From assembly GCF_016593255.1 (NCBI RefSeq), contig NZ_AP023212.1, positions 1,962,001 to 2,026,000 of the forward strand: a stretch of 64,000 nucleotides of DNA, in the 5' to 3' direction. Of this stretch, positions 52,044 to 61,304 are shown piece by piece. The position numbers were made by a program, and so were the translations under genes. Within the stretch, counting starts at the first letter, position 1; each line of letters starts with the position of its first letter. Source of the DNA: Hydrogenimonas urashimensis. Its GTDB lineage: Bacteria > Campylobacterota > Campylobacteria > Campylobacterales > Hydrogenimonadaceae. The notes beneath the pieces were generated by a model, which saw only the letters and a list, made by a program, of their open reading frames with translations, did not search any database and was not told where the DNA came from.

Positions 52044-54524
52044 TCAGGATTCCCCTTCCGGCTGGTCGATGATCTCCTCCTCCGCTTTCTCTTTGGGGCA
52101 GCTGGCGATGGAGTTCACTTTGTCGCCGGCATCGAGTCGGACGATCTTCACACCACTGGTGGCACGACCCGCTTTGCGGATACTCTGCATGTCGACCCGT
52201 ATCATCTTGCCGCTTTGGGTCAGAACCATCAGATCTTTGTTTTCGTCGACGATCACCACTCCGACGGCATCGCCTGTTTTGGGTGTGAGTTTCATCGCCA
52301 CGACCCCTTTGCCGCCACGGCTCTGTAGGCGGTATTCGCCCGCTTCGGTCCGCTTGCCGATCCCTTTTTCGGCTACCGTGAGCAGTTCCTGTTCGTCACT
52401 GACGATCGTGGCGGCACCAACTACATGGTCACCTTCGACTTTGAAACGGATACCGGTGACACCCCTGGCGGTGCGGCCGATTTCGCGGACATCTTCAACC
52501 GGGAACCGGATGCACATCCCTTTTTTGGTCAGAATGAAAAGGTTGCTGGTTTCGGGCAGGACAATCCTGCAGGTAACCAGCTCGTCATCTTCATCGAGAG
52601 TAATGGCGCGTACACCCACGCTTCTGATGTTTTTGAACTCGTTCAGGTTGGTGCGTTTGACGACACCGTTTTTGGTGAAGAAAGCGAGCGACTTGTTCTG
52701 GTCGAAGTCGGTAGTCGGGATGATGGCCATGATGTTCTCTTCCGGCTGCAGCTGGATGAGGTTGACGACCGCTTTGCCTTTGGCGGTACGGGAACCTTCC
52801 GGAATCTTGTAGACTTTGAGCCAGTAGAGCTGACCCCGATCGGTGATGAACATCAGGGTATCGTGGGTATGCGAGATGAAGAAACTCTCGATGAAGTCAT
52901 CTTCGTGGGTGGTCACGGCGGTTTTTCCCTTGCCGCCGCGATGCTGGCGCTCGTACTGTTTCACCGGCACACGTTTGATGTAGCCGCGGTGGGTGATCGT
53001 GACCACCATCGGTTCGTTGGGGATCAGGTCTTCGATGTCGATGTCTTCGTAGTCGTCGACGATCTCCGTCAGGCGCGGCGTCGAAAACTGCTCTTTGATC
53101 TCCAGCAGCTCCTCTTTGATGATCTGGTTGAGCAGGTCCTCGCTCTTGAGGATATTGCTGAGCCGTTCGATCTCCGCCATCAGCTCCTGGTACTCTTTTT
53201 CGATCTTGTCGCGTTCCAGACCAGTGAGGCGCTGAAGGCGCATGTCGAGGATCGCCTGGGCCTGTTTTTCGCTGAGGCTGAAGCGGGTCATCAGTCCTTC
53301 GCGGGCTTCGTTGGCGTCGGCACTGGCGCGAATGAGTGCCACGATTTCGTCGATATTGTCCAAAGCGATGCGCAGACCCTCCAGAATATGGGCACGGGCT
53401 TTCGCCTTTTCGAGCTCGAAGATGGTACGGCGGATGATGATGGTCTTGCGGTGCTGAATGAAAAGTTTCAGCAGTTCCATCAGAGTGAATATCTTCGGCT
53501 CCTTGTTCTCGATGGCGAGCAGGATAATGCCGAATGTCGTCTGCATCTGAGTCGATTTGAAGAGGTTGTTGAGGACAATTTCGCTCATCGTGTCTTTTTT
53601 GAGCTCGATGACGACCCGGATGCCCTCACGGTCGCTCTCGTCACGCACTTCGCTGATGCCTTCGATCGCTTTGTCCTTGGCGAGCTGGGCGATGTTTTCG
53701 ATGAGTCGCGATTTGTTGACCTGGTAGGGAAGTTCGTCGATGACGATGACTTCACGGTTGCCTTTTTTCTCGATATGGGTTTTTGCGCGGACCTTGATGC
53801 GGCCGCGTCCCGTTTTATAGGCGTCCAGAATGCCTTTTCGGCCGAAGATGATGCCGCCGGTGGGAAAATCGGGTCCTTTGATATGCGCCAGAAGATCCTC
53901 CAGGTCGGCAGCCGGGTTGTCGATGAGGACCAGCAGCGCATCGATCAGTTCATCGAGGCGATGGGGCGGAATGTTGGTCGCCATACCGACGGCGATCCCG
54001 TTGGAGCCGTTGAGAAGCAGGTTGGGTACCCGGCTTGGCAGGACATCGGGTTCGTTCATCGTGTCGTCGTAGTTGGGGATGAAGTCGACCGTATCTTTCT
54101 CTATATCGCGCAGAAGCTCTTCGGCCAGACGGGTCATACGGGCTTCGGTGTAACGCATGGCGGCGGGATTATCGCCGTCGATGGAGCCGAAGTTGCCCTG
54201 GCCGTCGACCAGGGGAATGCGCATGGAAAAGTCCTGGGCCATCCGCACCAGGGCATCGTAAACCGCTGTGTCGCCGTGGGGATGATACTTACCGATGACG
54301 TCGCCGACGATGCGGGCACTCTTCTTGTAGGCGGCGCGGCTTGTGACGCCCAGCTCGTGCATGGCGTAAAGAATTCGGCGGTGGACCGGTTTGAGGCCGT
54401 CGCGGGCATCGGGCAGTGCCCGGCCGATGATGACACTCATGGAGTAATCGAGATAGCTTCCCTTGATACTCTCTTCGATCGATATCTCCTGGATATCTTC
54501 GCTTTCTTTGAACAGATCGGACAT
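52044..54524 (-). CDS. gyrA: DNA gyrase subunit A
   Basis: An 826-residue subunit that cuts and rejoins DNA through the active-site Tyr125 (MRYTEARM). The quinolone-resistance region reads [13 protein letters not shown], with Thr86 and Asp90 as in quinolone-sensitive Campylobacter. The winged-helix, tower and coiled-coil parts are intact, and the C-terminal wrapping domain contains a GyrA box (QHRGGKG), which marks gyrase rather than topoisomerase IV. The ATG follows an AAAAGG-like site. It is followed on the same strand by flgP after 74 bases. Confidence 0.98.
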   Translation of the reverse strand: MSDLFKESEDIQEISIEESIKGSYLDYSMSVIIGRALPDARDGLKPVHRRILYAMHELGVTSRAAYKKSARIVGDVIGKYHPHGDTAVYDALVRMAQDFSMRIPLVDGQGNFGSIDGDNPAAMRYTEARMTRLAEELLRDIEKDTVDFIPNYDDTMNEPDVLPSRVPNLLLNGSNGIAVGMATNIPPHRLDELIDALLVLIDNPAADLEDLLAHIKGPDFPTGGIIFGRKGILDAYKTGRGRIKVRAKTHIEKKGNREVIVIDELPYQVNKSRLIENIAQLAKDKAIEGISEVRDESDREGIRVVIELKKDTMSEIVLNNLFKSTQMQTTFGIILLAIENKEPKIFTLMELLKLFIQHRKTIIIRRTIFELEKAKARAHILEGLRIALDNIDEIVALIRASADANEAREGLMTRFSLSEKQAQAILDMRLQRLTGLERDKIEKEYQELMAEIERLSNILKSEDLLNQIIKEELLEIKEQFSTPRLTEIVDDYEDIDIEDLIPNEPMVVTITHRGYIKRVPVKQYERQHRGGKGKTAVTTHEDDFIESFFISHTHDTLMFITDRGQLYWLKVYKIPEGSRTAKGKAVVNLIQLQPEENIMAIIPTTDFDQNKSLAFFTKNGVVKRTNLNEFKNIRSVGVRAITLDEDDELVTCRIVLPETSNLFILTKKGMCIRFPVEDVREIGRTARGVTGIRFKVEGDHVVGAATIVSDEQELLTVAEKGIGKRTEAGEYRLQSRGGKGVVAMKLTPKTGDAVGVVIVDENKDLMVLTQSGKMIRVDMQSIRKAGRATSGVKIVRLDAGDKVNSIASCPKEKAEEEIIDQPEGES

Positions 54525-54722
54525 TCAAAACCTTTTGCTTTGAAAAAATTAAAATTGAAGTGATTCTATCCAAAAAATACTTAAGAGCGTATCTATCATA
54601 ATTAATTGAATGTGCTTGAGTGGCCGGAAAAGTTTCGGGGCGATCGCGAAAGGTTGGGAGATTTCGTTTTGTTTTAATGTATCGGTGGCTATACTTAGCG
54701 TATCAGATGAAAGGAGTCGGGT

Positions 54723-55322
54723 ATGAAAAGAGGAAAATGGATCGAAAGAACGCTTTTGGCGATGACGGCAACCGCTTTTTTGGGTATGTCGGCGGTGGCC
54801 GACGATGTGACGGAGACGATTGACGAAGCGCTGGCAGCCTACAAACAGGGAAACTACAGCCAGGCAGTGGAAGACCTGAACTATGCGGCGGAGTTGATTC
54901 GTCAGAAGAAAGGGCAGAGTCTCCAAGCGTACCTGCCTGCGCCCCTTCCGGGCTGGAAGGCGGGCGAAGCCGAAACCCAGACTGCCGCCACGGCGATGAT
55001 GGGAGGCGGAACCGTCGTCAAGCGCCAATACACCAAAGGTGACAGCAGTATCGAAGTGCAGATCATCACCGATTCGCCGATGATGCAGACCGTGGCGATG
55101 ATGATAGCGAGTCCGATGTTCGTCGGCGGCGGCGCGAAAATGATTCGCATCAATCGCCAGAAAGCGATCATCGACTATGACAAACAGGAACGTTCCGGCC
55201 AGATACAGATGGTGGCAGGTGAGAGGTACCTGATTGTCGTCCATGGAAACAATGTGAGTGAAAATGATCTGACAGCCTATGCCAAAGCTGTCGATGTAAA
55301 AAAACTCAACGCTATCAAATAA
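54723..55322 (+). CDS. Exported protein of unknown function
   Basis: A 199-residue protein with a signal peptide ending near MSAVADD. An amphipathic helical stretch (IDEALAAYKQGNYSQAVEDL) resembles a single TPR-like unit. The rest is strand-rich with the notable run MMGGGTVVKRQY and methionine-rich MMQTVAMMIASPM. I do not recognise the family. A TATACT -10 near 54690 precedes it, and a terminator follows, so it is monocistronic. Confidence 0.7.
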   Translation: MKRGKWIERTLLAMTATAFLGMSAVADDVTETIDEALAAYKQGNYSQAVEDLNYAAELIRQKKGQSLQAYLPAPLPGWKAGEAETQTAATAMMGGGTVVKRQYTKGDSSIEVQIITDSPMMQTVAMMIASPMFVGGGAKMIRINRQKAIIDYDKQERSGQIQMVAGERYLIVVHGNNVSENDLTAYAKAVDVKKLNAIK

Positions 55323-55347
55323 CCACCGAACAGATCAAGACCAAGCA

Positions 55348-55382
55348 AGAGGAGGGAACTTTCCCCTCTCTCTTTCTCTTAC
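55348..55382 (+). terminator. Rho-independent terminator after the exported protein
   Basis: AGAGGAGGGAA pairs with TTCCCCTCTCT around a short CTT loop, giving a long stem, followed by a T-rich run (TCTTTCTCTT). It separates the exported protein gene from the ammonium-transporter operon. Confidence 0.7.
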
Positions 55383-55442
55383 AGATTTTTCCACCGCCTA
55401 AAAAATAGGCAACATCTTCCCCAAATCACTATCCGATTTTTC

Positions 55443-55448
55443 TATACT
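55443..55448 (+). promoter_or_regulatory. -10 element of the first amt-glnK operon
   Basis: TATACT about 32 bases before the amt start, inside TTTTTCTATACTTGCAG. An AAGGAG ribosome site precedes the ATG. No sigma-54 (GG-N10-GC) pattern is evident to me. Confidence 0.45.
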
Positions 55449-55479
55449 TGCAGCGTACAAAACTTTCCAAGGAGAATTC

Positions 55480-56730
55480 ATGAAGAAATGGATACTGGCA
55501 CTGCCTCTGCTTCCGGCCATGGCGTTCGCGGATGAGCTTAACAGCGGCGACACGGCCTGGATGATCGTCGCGACGGCTTTTGTCATGCTGATGACGCCGG
55601 CGGGACTGGCACTCTTCTACGGCGGCCTGACACGCGGCAAGAACGTGCTCAACACGATGGGCATGAGCCTGGCGGCCTACGCGGTCGGCACACTGGTCTG
55701 GGTGATCGCCGGCTACTCCATCGCCTTCGGCGACGGCGACTTCATCGGAACCGGCAAGCTGATGCTCTCGGGCATCGGCGCCGATACGTTGAGCGGGTCG
55801 ATTCCCGAACTGCTCTTCGTCGCTTTCCAGGGGACTTTCGCCGCCATCACCGTGGCCATCGCCAGCGGTTCGATGATCGAGCGGGTCAAGTTCTCCACCT
55901 TCGTCGTCTTCGCGGCACTCTGGATTCTGGCGGTCTACGCACCGGTCACCCACTGGGCCTGGGGCGGCGGCGAGACACTCAACTTCGGCGAGATCGACTT
56001 CGCGGGCGGTACGGTCGTTCATATCAACGCGGGTGTCGCGGGCTTTGTCGTCGCGATGATTCTGGGACGCCGCAAAGATTACGAAAAAGCGGCCATCAAA
56101 CCCTTCTCCCCCATCTTCGTGGTCCTGGGTGCGATGCTGCTGTGGTTCGGATGGTTCGGCTTCAACGCCGGGTCCGAAGTGGCGGCCGACGGTACGGCGG
56201 CTTCGGCGTTCCTGGTCACCAACGTGGCGGCCTCTTTGGGCGTCATCGGTTGGGTGCTGGGTGAGTGGATCGTCTTCAAAAAGCCCACACTCGTCGGCGG
56301 CGCTTCCGGTGCCGTCGCCGGTCTGGTCGCCATCACCCCCGCTTCCGGTACGGCCGGAGTGGGCGGCGCGATCATCATCGGCCTGGTCGGCGGCTTCCTG
56401 GGCTTCCTGGCCGTCTCCAAGATCAAGAAGATGTTCAAGGTCGACGATTCGCTGGATGCCTTCTGGGTCCACGGCCTGGTGGGTATCTGGGGCTCCATCG
56501 CCACGGCGCTCTTCATCGCCGAGTATGCGATGCCCGAAAACTACAGCCTGGGCAGCCAGCTTGTCAGCCAGCTCGAGGCGGTCGGTCTGACCGTTGTCTA
56601 CAGCGGTGTCGTCACGGCGATCGTCTACTTCATCGCCTCGGCAGTCACCGGCGGCGGACGTGTGGACGAGGAGACCGAGACGATGGGTCTGGACGAAGCG
56701 GTCCACGGCGAACGCGCGATGAACCTGTAA
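55480..56730 (+). CDS. amt: Ammonium transporter, copy 1
   Basis: A 416-residue Amt/Rh channel with a cleavable signal peptide (MKKWILALPLLPAMAFA) as in E. coli AmtB, followed by eleven membrane segments. The conserved aspartate lies in DFAGGTVVH, and the twin-histidine pore is formed by that His and the one in FWVHGLVGIWG. It admits ammonium into the cell and is blocked by the PII protein encoded 14 bases downstream. Its codons are markedly G/C-rich compared with the second copy. The first transporter's cytoplasmic tail ends GLDEAVHGERAMNL. Confidence 0.95.
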   Translation: MKKWILALPLLPAMAFADELNSGDTAWMIVATAFVMLMTPAGLALFYGGLTRGKNVLNTMGMSLAAYAVGTLVWVIAGYSIAFGDGDFIGTGKLMLSGIGADTLSGSIPELLFVAFQGTFAAITVAIASGSMIERVKFSTFVVFAALWILAVYAPVTHWAWGGGETLNFGEIDFAGGTVVHINAGVAGFVVAMILGRRKDYEKAAIKPFSPIFVVLGAMLLWFGWFGFNAGSEVAADGTAASAFLVTNVAASLGVIGWVLGEWIVFKKPTLVGGASGAVAGLVAITPASGTAGVGGAIIIGLVGGFLGFLAVSKIKKMFKVDDSLDAFWVHGLVGIWGSIATALFIAEYAMPENYSLGSQLVSQLEAVGLTVVYSGVVTAIVYFIASAVTGGGRVDEETETMGLDEAVHGERAMNL

Positions 56731-56744
56731 GCAAGGAGCGATGA

Positions 56745-57083
<339 letters not shown>

Positions 57084-57255
57084 GAGCAGATAGAGCGGGC
57101 TTTGCCCCTCTGCCGCTTCCCGCTTTTTGCTTCTTGCTTCTTAACTTTATACATTGCCCATTTATTCAGCAGATTTTCTTCTGCGGTTCTCTTCGTAAAA
57201 CCCAAACTGATTAAAATTTAATCATTCTGGAATTTACAAAATTTTTTATTATTAA

Positions 57256-57261
57256 TATAAT
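57256..57261 (+). promoter_or_regulatory. -10 element of the second amt-glnK operon
   Basis: TATAAT in a strikingly A/T-rich 60-base stretch (57210-57280) between glnK copy 1 and amt copy 2, followed by the AAGGAG site at 57283-57288. This suggests that the second pair can be transcribed independently. Confidence 0.45.
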
Positions 57262-57294
57262 TTTCATATATCAATAATCTTCAAGGAGTCAGTG

Positions 57295-58473
57295 ATGCAA
57301 CCTGCCGATTTTTCCTACGTGATCGACACCCTTTTCCTCCTCTTCGCGATGACCCTTATCATTGTGATGGTGCCGGGTTTCGCGATGCTGGAAGCGGGCA
57401 TTGTACGTACAAAGAACGTGACGGCCGTTTTGACGGTCAACACGATGATTTACGCGGTGGCTTCGATGGCCTTTTTGCTCATCGGCTACCAGTTGGCTTT
57501 CGGTACCTGGGAGACTGAGAGTGTCAGCAAGTGGGCCGCGTTTTTGTTTCAGATGGCCTTCGTCGGAAAGACAGTCAACATCATGAGCGGCGGCGTGAGC
57601 GAGCGCACCCGCATCATTCCCCTGATGCTCTTTACGGTTCTGATGGCGGCGGTCATCTATCCGCTGGTGGTCAACTGGACGTGGGGGGCCAATATGCTGA
57701 AGGATTCGTTCCTGGATATCAGCGGCATGCACGATTTGGCGGGATCAACCGTAATCCACTCCACCGGTGCATGGGCGCTTCTGGCCGCTATCCTGATCAT
57801 CGGGCCAAGAAAAGGGCGCTACGTGGACAATCAGGTCCGTGTCATCCCGGCTTCCAACATCCCGTTGGTCGTATTGGGAGCGCTGCTGCTTTGGATCGGA
57901 TGGTTCGGATTCAACGGCGGTTCGGTCGGATCGATCGCCAGCAAAGAGAATGCCGACACGGTGGCACTGACCATCATGAATACCAACACGGCGGGTCTGG
58001 CCGGCGCCATCATCGCGGCGATCATCGTCTACTTCCAGTATAAGAAGTTCGATATCACGATGATTCTCAACGGAGCGCTGGGCGGTTTGGTCGCCATCAC
58101 CGCAGGTGCGGATGTTTTTGACATATACACTCCGATTCTTGTCGGTGTCATCGGCGGGGCGCTGGTGGTGTTCGCCGTTCCTTTTTTCGACCGGCTGCGA
58201 ATCGATGATCCGGTCGGTGCGTTGTCTGTACACCTGGTCAACGGCATATGGGGAACCGTCGCTGTGGGAATATTTGCCAAGGATGTCTCGCTGATGGCAC
58301 AGATCAAGGGCGTCGTGGTTGTCGGAATTTTTGCCTTTGTGGTATCATACATCACTCTATTTGTAATCAACAAATTCATAAAATTCAGAGCCAGCGACGA
58401 CGACCAGACACAAGGTATCGACGTAAGCGAATGTGGCGTGGAAGCGTACCCGGAATTCAAGCGGGCTTTTTGA
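57295..58473 (+). CDS. amt: Ammonium transporter, copy 2
   Basis: A 392-residue Amt/Rh channel with the same core but no signal peptide; the N-terminus (MQPADFSYVIDTLFLLFAMT) enters the membrane directly. The conserved Asp is in HDLAGSTVIHSTG, with the first pore His; the second is in GALSVHLVNGIWG. Sequence divergence from copy 1 is large, so this is an old paralogue rather than a recent duplication. The ATG at 57295 is six bases after AAGGAG; a GTG directly before it is less well placed. It is followed by its own PII gene. Confidence 0.94.
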   Translation: MQPADFSYVIDTLFLLFAMTLIIVMVPGFAMLEAGIVRTKNVTAVLTVNTMIYAVASMAFLLIGYQLAFGTWETESVSKWAAFLFQMAFVGKTVNIMSGGVSERTRIIPLMLFTVLMAAVIYPLVVNWTWGANMLKDSFLDISGMHDLAGSTVIHSTGAWALLAAILIIGPRKGRYVDNQVRVIPASNIPLVVLGALLLWIGWFGFNGGSVGSIASKENADTVALTIMNTNTAGLAGAIIAAIIVYFQYKKFDITMILNGALGGLVAITAGADVFDIYTPILVGVIGGALVVFAVPFFDRLRIDDPVGALSVHLVNGIWGTVAVGIFAKDVSLMAQIKGVVVVGIFAFVVSYITLFVINKFIKFRASDDDQTQGIDVSECGVEAYPEFKRAF

Positions 58474-58501
58474 TCTCTAGCCAATGAGTTTGAGATTGTA
58501 G

Positions 58502-58879
<378 letters not shown>

Positions 58880-58895
58880 CAGGCTTCTTTAAACC

Positions 58896-61292
58896 ATGGA
58901 TGGTGTCAAATTTCTGGGAGCTTTTGGCGGGAAATCCCGGAAGAGGGGCTTGGTTTCTCTCAAAATCGCTTCCGACAAGGTGATCGATGCGGGCAATCTG
59001 ATCAATGCTCTCGGTGAAGATGAGCTCGCCCGTATCGATCACATTTTCCTGACCCATTCCCATCTCGACCATATCAACGATATTCCTTATCTTCTTGACA
59101 ACACTTTTCATCTGCGTTACAAACCTTTGAAAATCTACGGTACGCAAAAGACGCTCGAAAATCTTCACACTCATGTTTTCTGTAAAGAGATTTGGGTCGA
59201 TTACACAAAGATTCCAATCAACGAAGCGGGGGATCCGGCAGTTGAACTGAATACATTGGAATATGGTATACCCGTTCGCTTCGGTTCTTTATCGATCAAG
59301 CCGGTACCCAATGAACATATCGAAGGGAGCTGTGCTTATGTGATAGAAAAAGATGGGGACGCACTGCTTTTTTCTTCCGACACCTGTCTTGCTCCTTCTT
59401 TGACGAAAGAGATCAATGCCAATAAAAGGATTCGGGCCGCTATTTTCGAACTCTCTTTTCCCGATGGCAAGGAAGATCTTGCGAAAAAAAGCATGCATCT
59501 TACACCATCTTTGCTTGAAAAGCAGCTGGCAACGCTGCAGCGCAGTGATGTGAAAATGTATGTTCACCATCTCAAACCCTCCTTTGTTCGCCAGATAGAA
59601 AAGGACTTGCAACGCAATCCAAAGCTGAAATCACGACATGTCAGAATCCTTAACGACGGGGATATGATAAGGTATGAAAAAGGCACACTCGTTGTCACCG
59701 GAGAAAAGGAGGATGCCGAAGAGAAATTTCTCCATCTGATTCATATCGGAACGATGTTGACCGAACAGACCGATAAGCAGAGGCTTTACGATACGATCGT
59801 CAAAGCGGCAAGAGAGTTTGTCAAAGCGGATGCCGGAACCCTCTATATCATGGATGAAGCGCGGCGAAACCTGCGCTTCGAGGTGGTTCAAAACGAGACA
59901 CTCGGAGTCGACAGCGGTCGTTCGGGAGAGAAGAAGCCTGACTGGCCGCCTTTGCCTCTTTATCATGAAAATGGAAAAGAAAACCTGAATATGGTTGCTG
60001 CCGCTGCAGCATTGCAAGGGCGAGTCATCAACATCCCCGACATTTACGGCGATAACCTGTTCGATTTCAGCGGAACGAAAAAATTCGACGAGATGACCGG
60101 TTACCGTTCCCGCTCGATGCTAGTGATTCCACTGAAAGACCATGAAGAGAGAGTCATGGGTGTTCTTCAGTTGATCAACCGGATAGATGAGTCGGGTGAG
60201 ATCGTTCCCTTCAGCAGGGAAGATGAAAAAATAGGTTTCTCACTGGCGTCCCAAGCCACCCTTTTGATGCGCAATCAGATTCTGATTCACGATCTCGAAG
60301 AGATGTTTTTTTCGTTTCTGAATGCCCTGGCCAATACACTGGACAACAAATCGGCTTTCACGGGCAGGCATATCGAGAGGATGGTTGATGTGACGATGGA
60401 AATCGTCAGAGCCATCCAAAACGACAGCAAAGGGATGTTCAAAAACCTCAGTTTCAGCGAGGATGAGATAAAACAGATCTATTTGGCCGCTCTTGTCCAC
60501 GATATAGGAAAGATTGTCACCCCTGACTATCTTGTGGAAAAAAGTACGAAACTCGAAACGGTGTATGACCGTGTCGGGCTCATTCGACTGCGTGTCGAAC
60601 TTGCCAAAGCGCAGAAACATCTTGCCCTTTACAGGGAGTTGTGTGAAAAAAATGGTCTAAAACATGATGCAATGGACGAAATAGCCGATTGTTACGCCGG
60701 CGAACTCGACAACTCGATGGCTTTTATAGAGAGAGCAAACAGCGGCAGCGAATATTTCGATGAGGATAAGATACAAAAACTTCACGCGATCAATGCATCC
60801 GGTTCGATTCGCATCGGGGCGGAGGAGAGACCTCTTATCGAGCCTGACGAGATGGAAGCTTTGTCGGTTCAAAAGGGAACGCTCACGGCGAAGGAGCGTC
60901 GAATCATCATGGATCATGTCAAAGAGACCAAAAGAAACCTGAGTCAACTGATTTTTCCGGAGAAATACCGCAGAATTCCTGAAATTGCCGGGGCGCATCA
61001 CGAAAAACTCAACGGCAAGGGATACCCTGACCGATTGCGTGCCGAAGAGATATCTCTCGAAGCGAGGATACTGGCGATCGCCGATATTTTCGAAGCACTG
61101 ACGGCTTCGGATCGTCCATACAAAAAACCCAACAAGCTCTCCGAAGCGATGAAGATTCTCTATTATATGGCCAAGGATGGCGAACTCGACTACGATATCG
61201 TGAAATTTTTCTACGAAGAGGGAGTCTATCTCAAATATGCACGGAAACATCTGCATGACGAGCAGATCGACGAGGTTGACCTGACTTTTTAG
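58896..61292 (+). CDS. MBL-fold + GAF + HD-GYP signalling protein
   Basis: A 798-residue cytoplasmic protein. Residues 1 to ~270 form a metallo-beta-lactamase fold with the metal motif THSHLDH (His54, His56, Asp58, His59), resembling class II cyclic-nucleotide phosphodiesterases. Residues ~285-440 look like a GAF domain (ADAGTLYIMDEARRNLRFEV, SMLVIPLKDHEERVMGVLQL). An HD-GYP c-di-GMP phosphodiesterase follows, with VHDIGKI near 534 and HHEKLNGKGYPD near 701; the usual HHE..DG has Asn for Asp. About 135 residues are inserted between the HD and GYP parts. It could hydrolyse cyclic nucleotides of two kinds. It converges with the CHASE2 cyclase. Confidence 0.85.
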   Translation: MDGVKFLGAFGGKSRKRGLVSLKIASDKVIDAGNLINALGEDELARIDHIFLTHSHLDHINDIPYLLDNTFHLRYKPLKIYGTQKTLENLHTHVFCKEIWVDYTKIPINEAGDPAVELNTLEYGIPVRFGSLSIKPVPNEHIEGSCAYVIEKDGDALLFSSDTCLAPSLTKEINANKRIRAAIFELSFPDGKEDLAKKSMHLTPSLLEKQLATLQRSDVKMYVHHLKPSFVRQIEKDLQRNPKLKSRHVRILNDGDMIRYEKGTLVVTGEKEDAEEKFLHLIHIGTMLTEQTDKQRLYDTIVKAAREFVKADAGTLYIMDEARRNLRFEVVQNETLGVDSGRSGEKKPDWPPLPLYHENGKENLNMVAAAAALQGRVINIPDIYGDNLFDFSGTKKFDEMTGYRSRSMLVIPLKDHEERVMGVLQLINRIDESGEIVPFSREDEKIGFSLASQATLLMRNQILIHDLEEMFFSFLNALANTLDNKSAFTGRHIERMVDVTMEIVRAIQNDSKGMFKNLSFSEDEIKQIYLAALVHDIGKIVTPDYLVEKSTKLETVYDRVGLIRLRVELAKAQKHLALYRELCEKNGLKHDAMDEIADCYAGELDNSMAFIERANSGSEYFDEDKIQKLHAINASGSIRIGAEERPLIEPDEMEALSVQKGTLTAKERRIIMDHVKETKRNLSQLIFPEKYRRIPEIAGAHHEKLNGKGYPDRLRAEEISLEARILAIADIFEALTASDRPYKKPNKLSEAMKILYYMAKDGELDYDIVKFFYEEGVYLKYARKHLHDEQIDEVDLTF

Positions 61293-61304
61293 AGCTCCAG
61301 CGCA

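Noticed and set aside
52425-54563. A 712-codon open frame antisense to gyrA
   Set aside because: It lies entirely opposite a clearly real gene, has low-complexity Asp/Val/Phe-rich composition and no motifs. Long antisense frames are common here because of the GC-rich codon bias.
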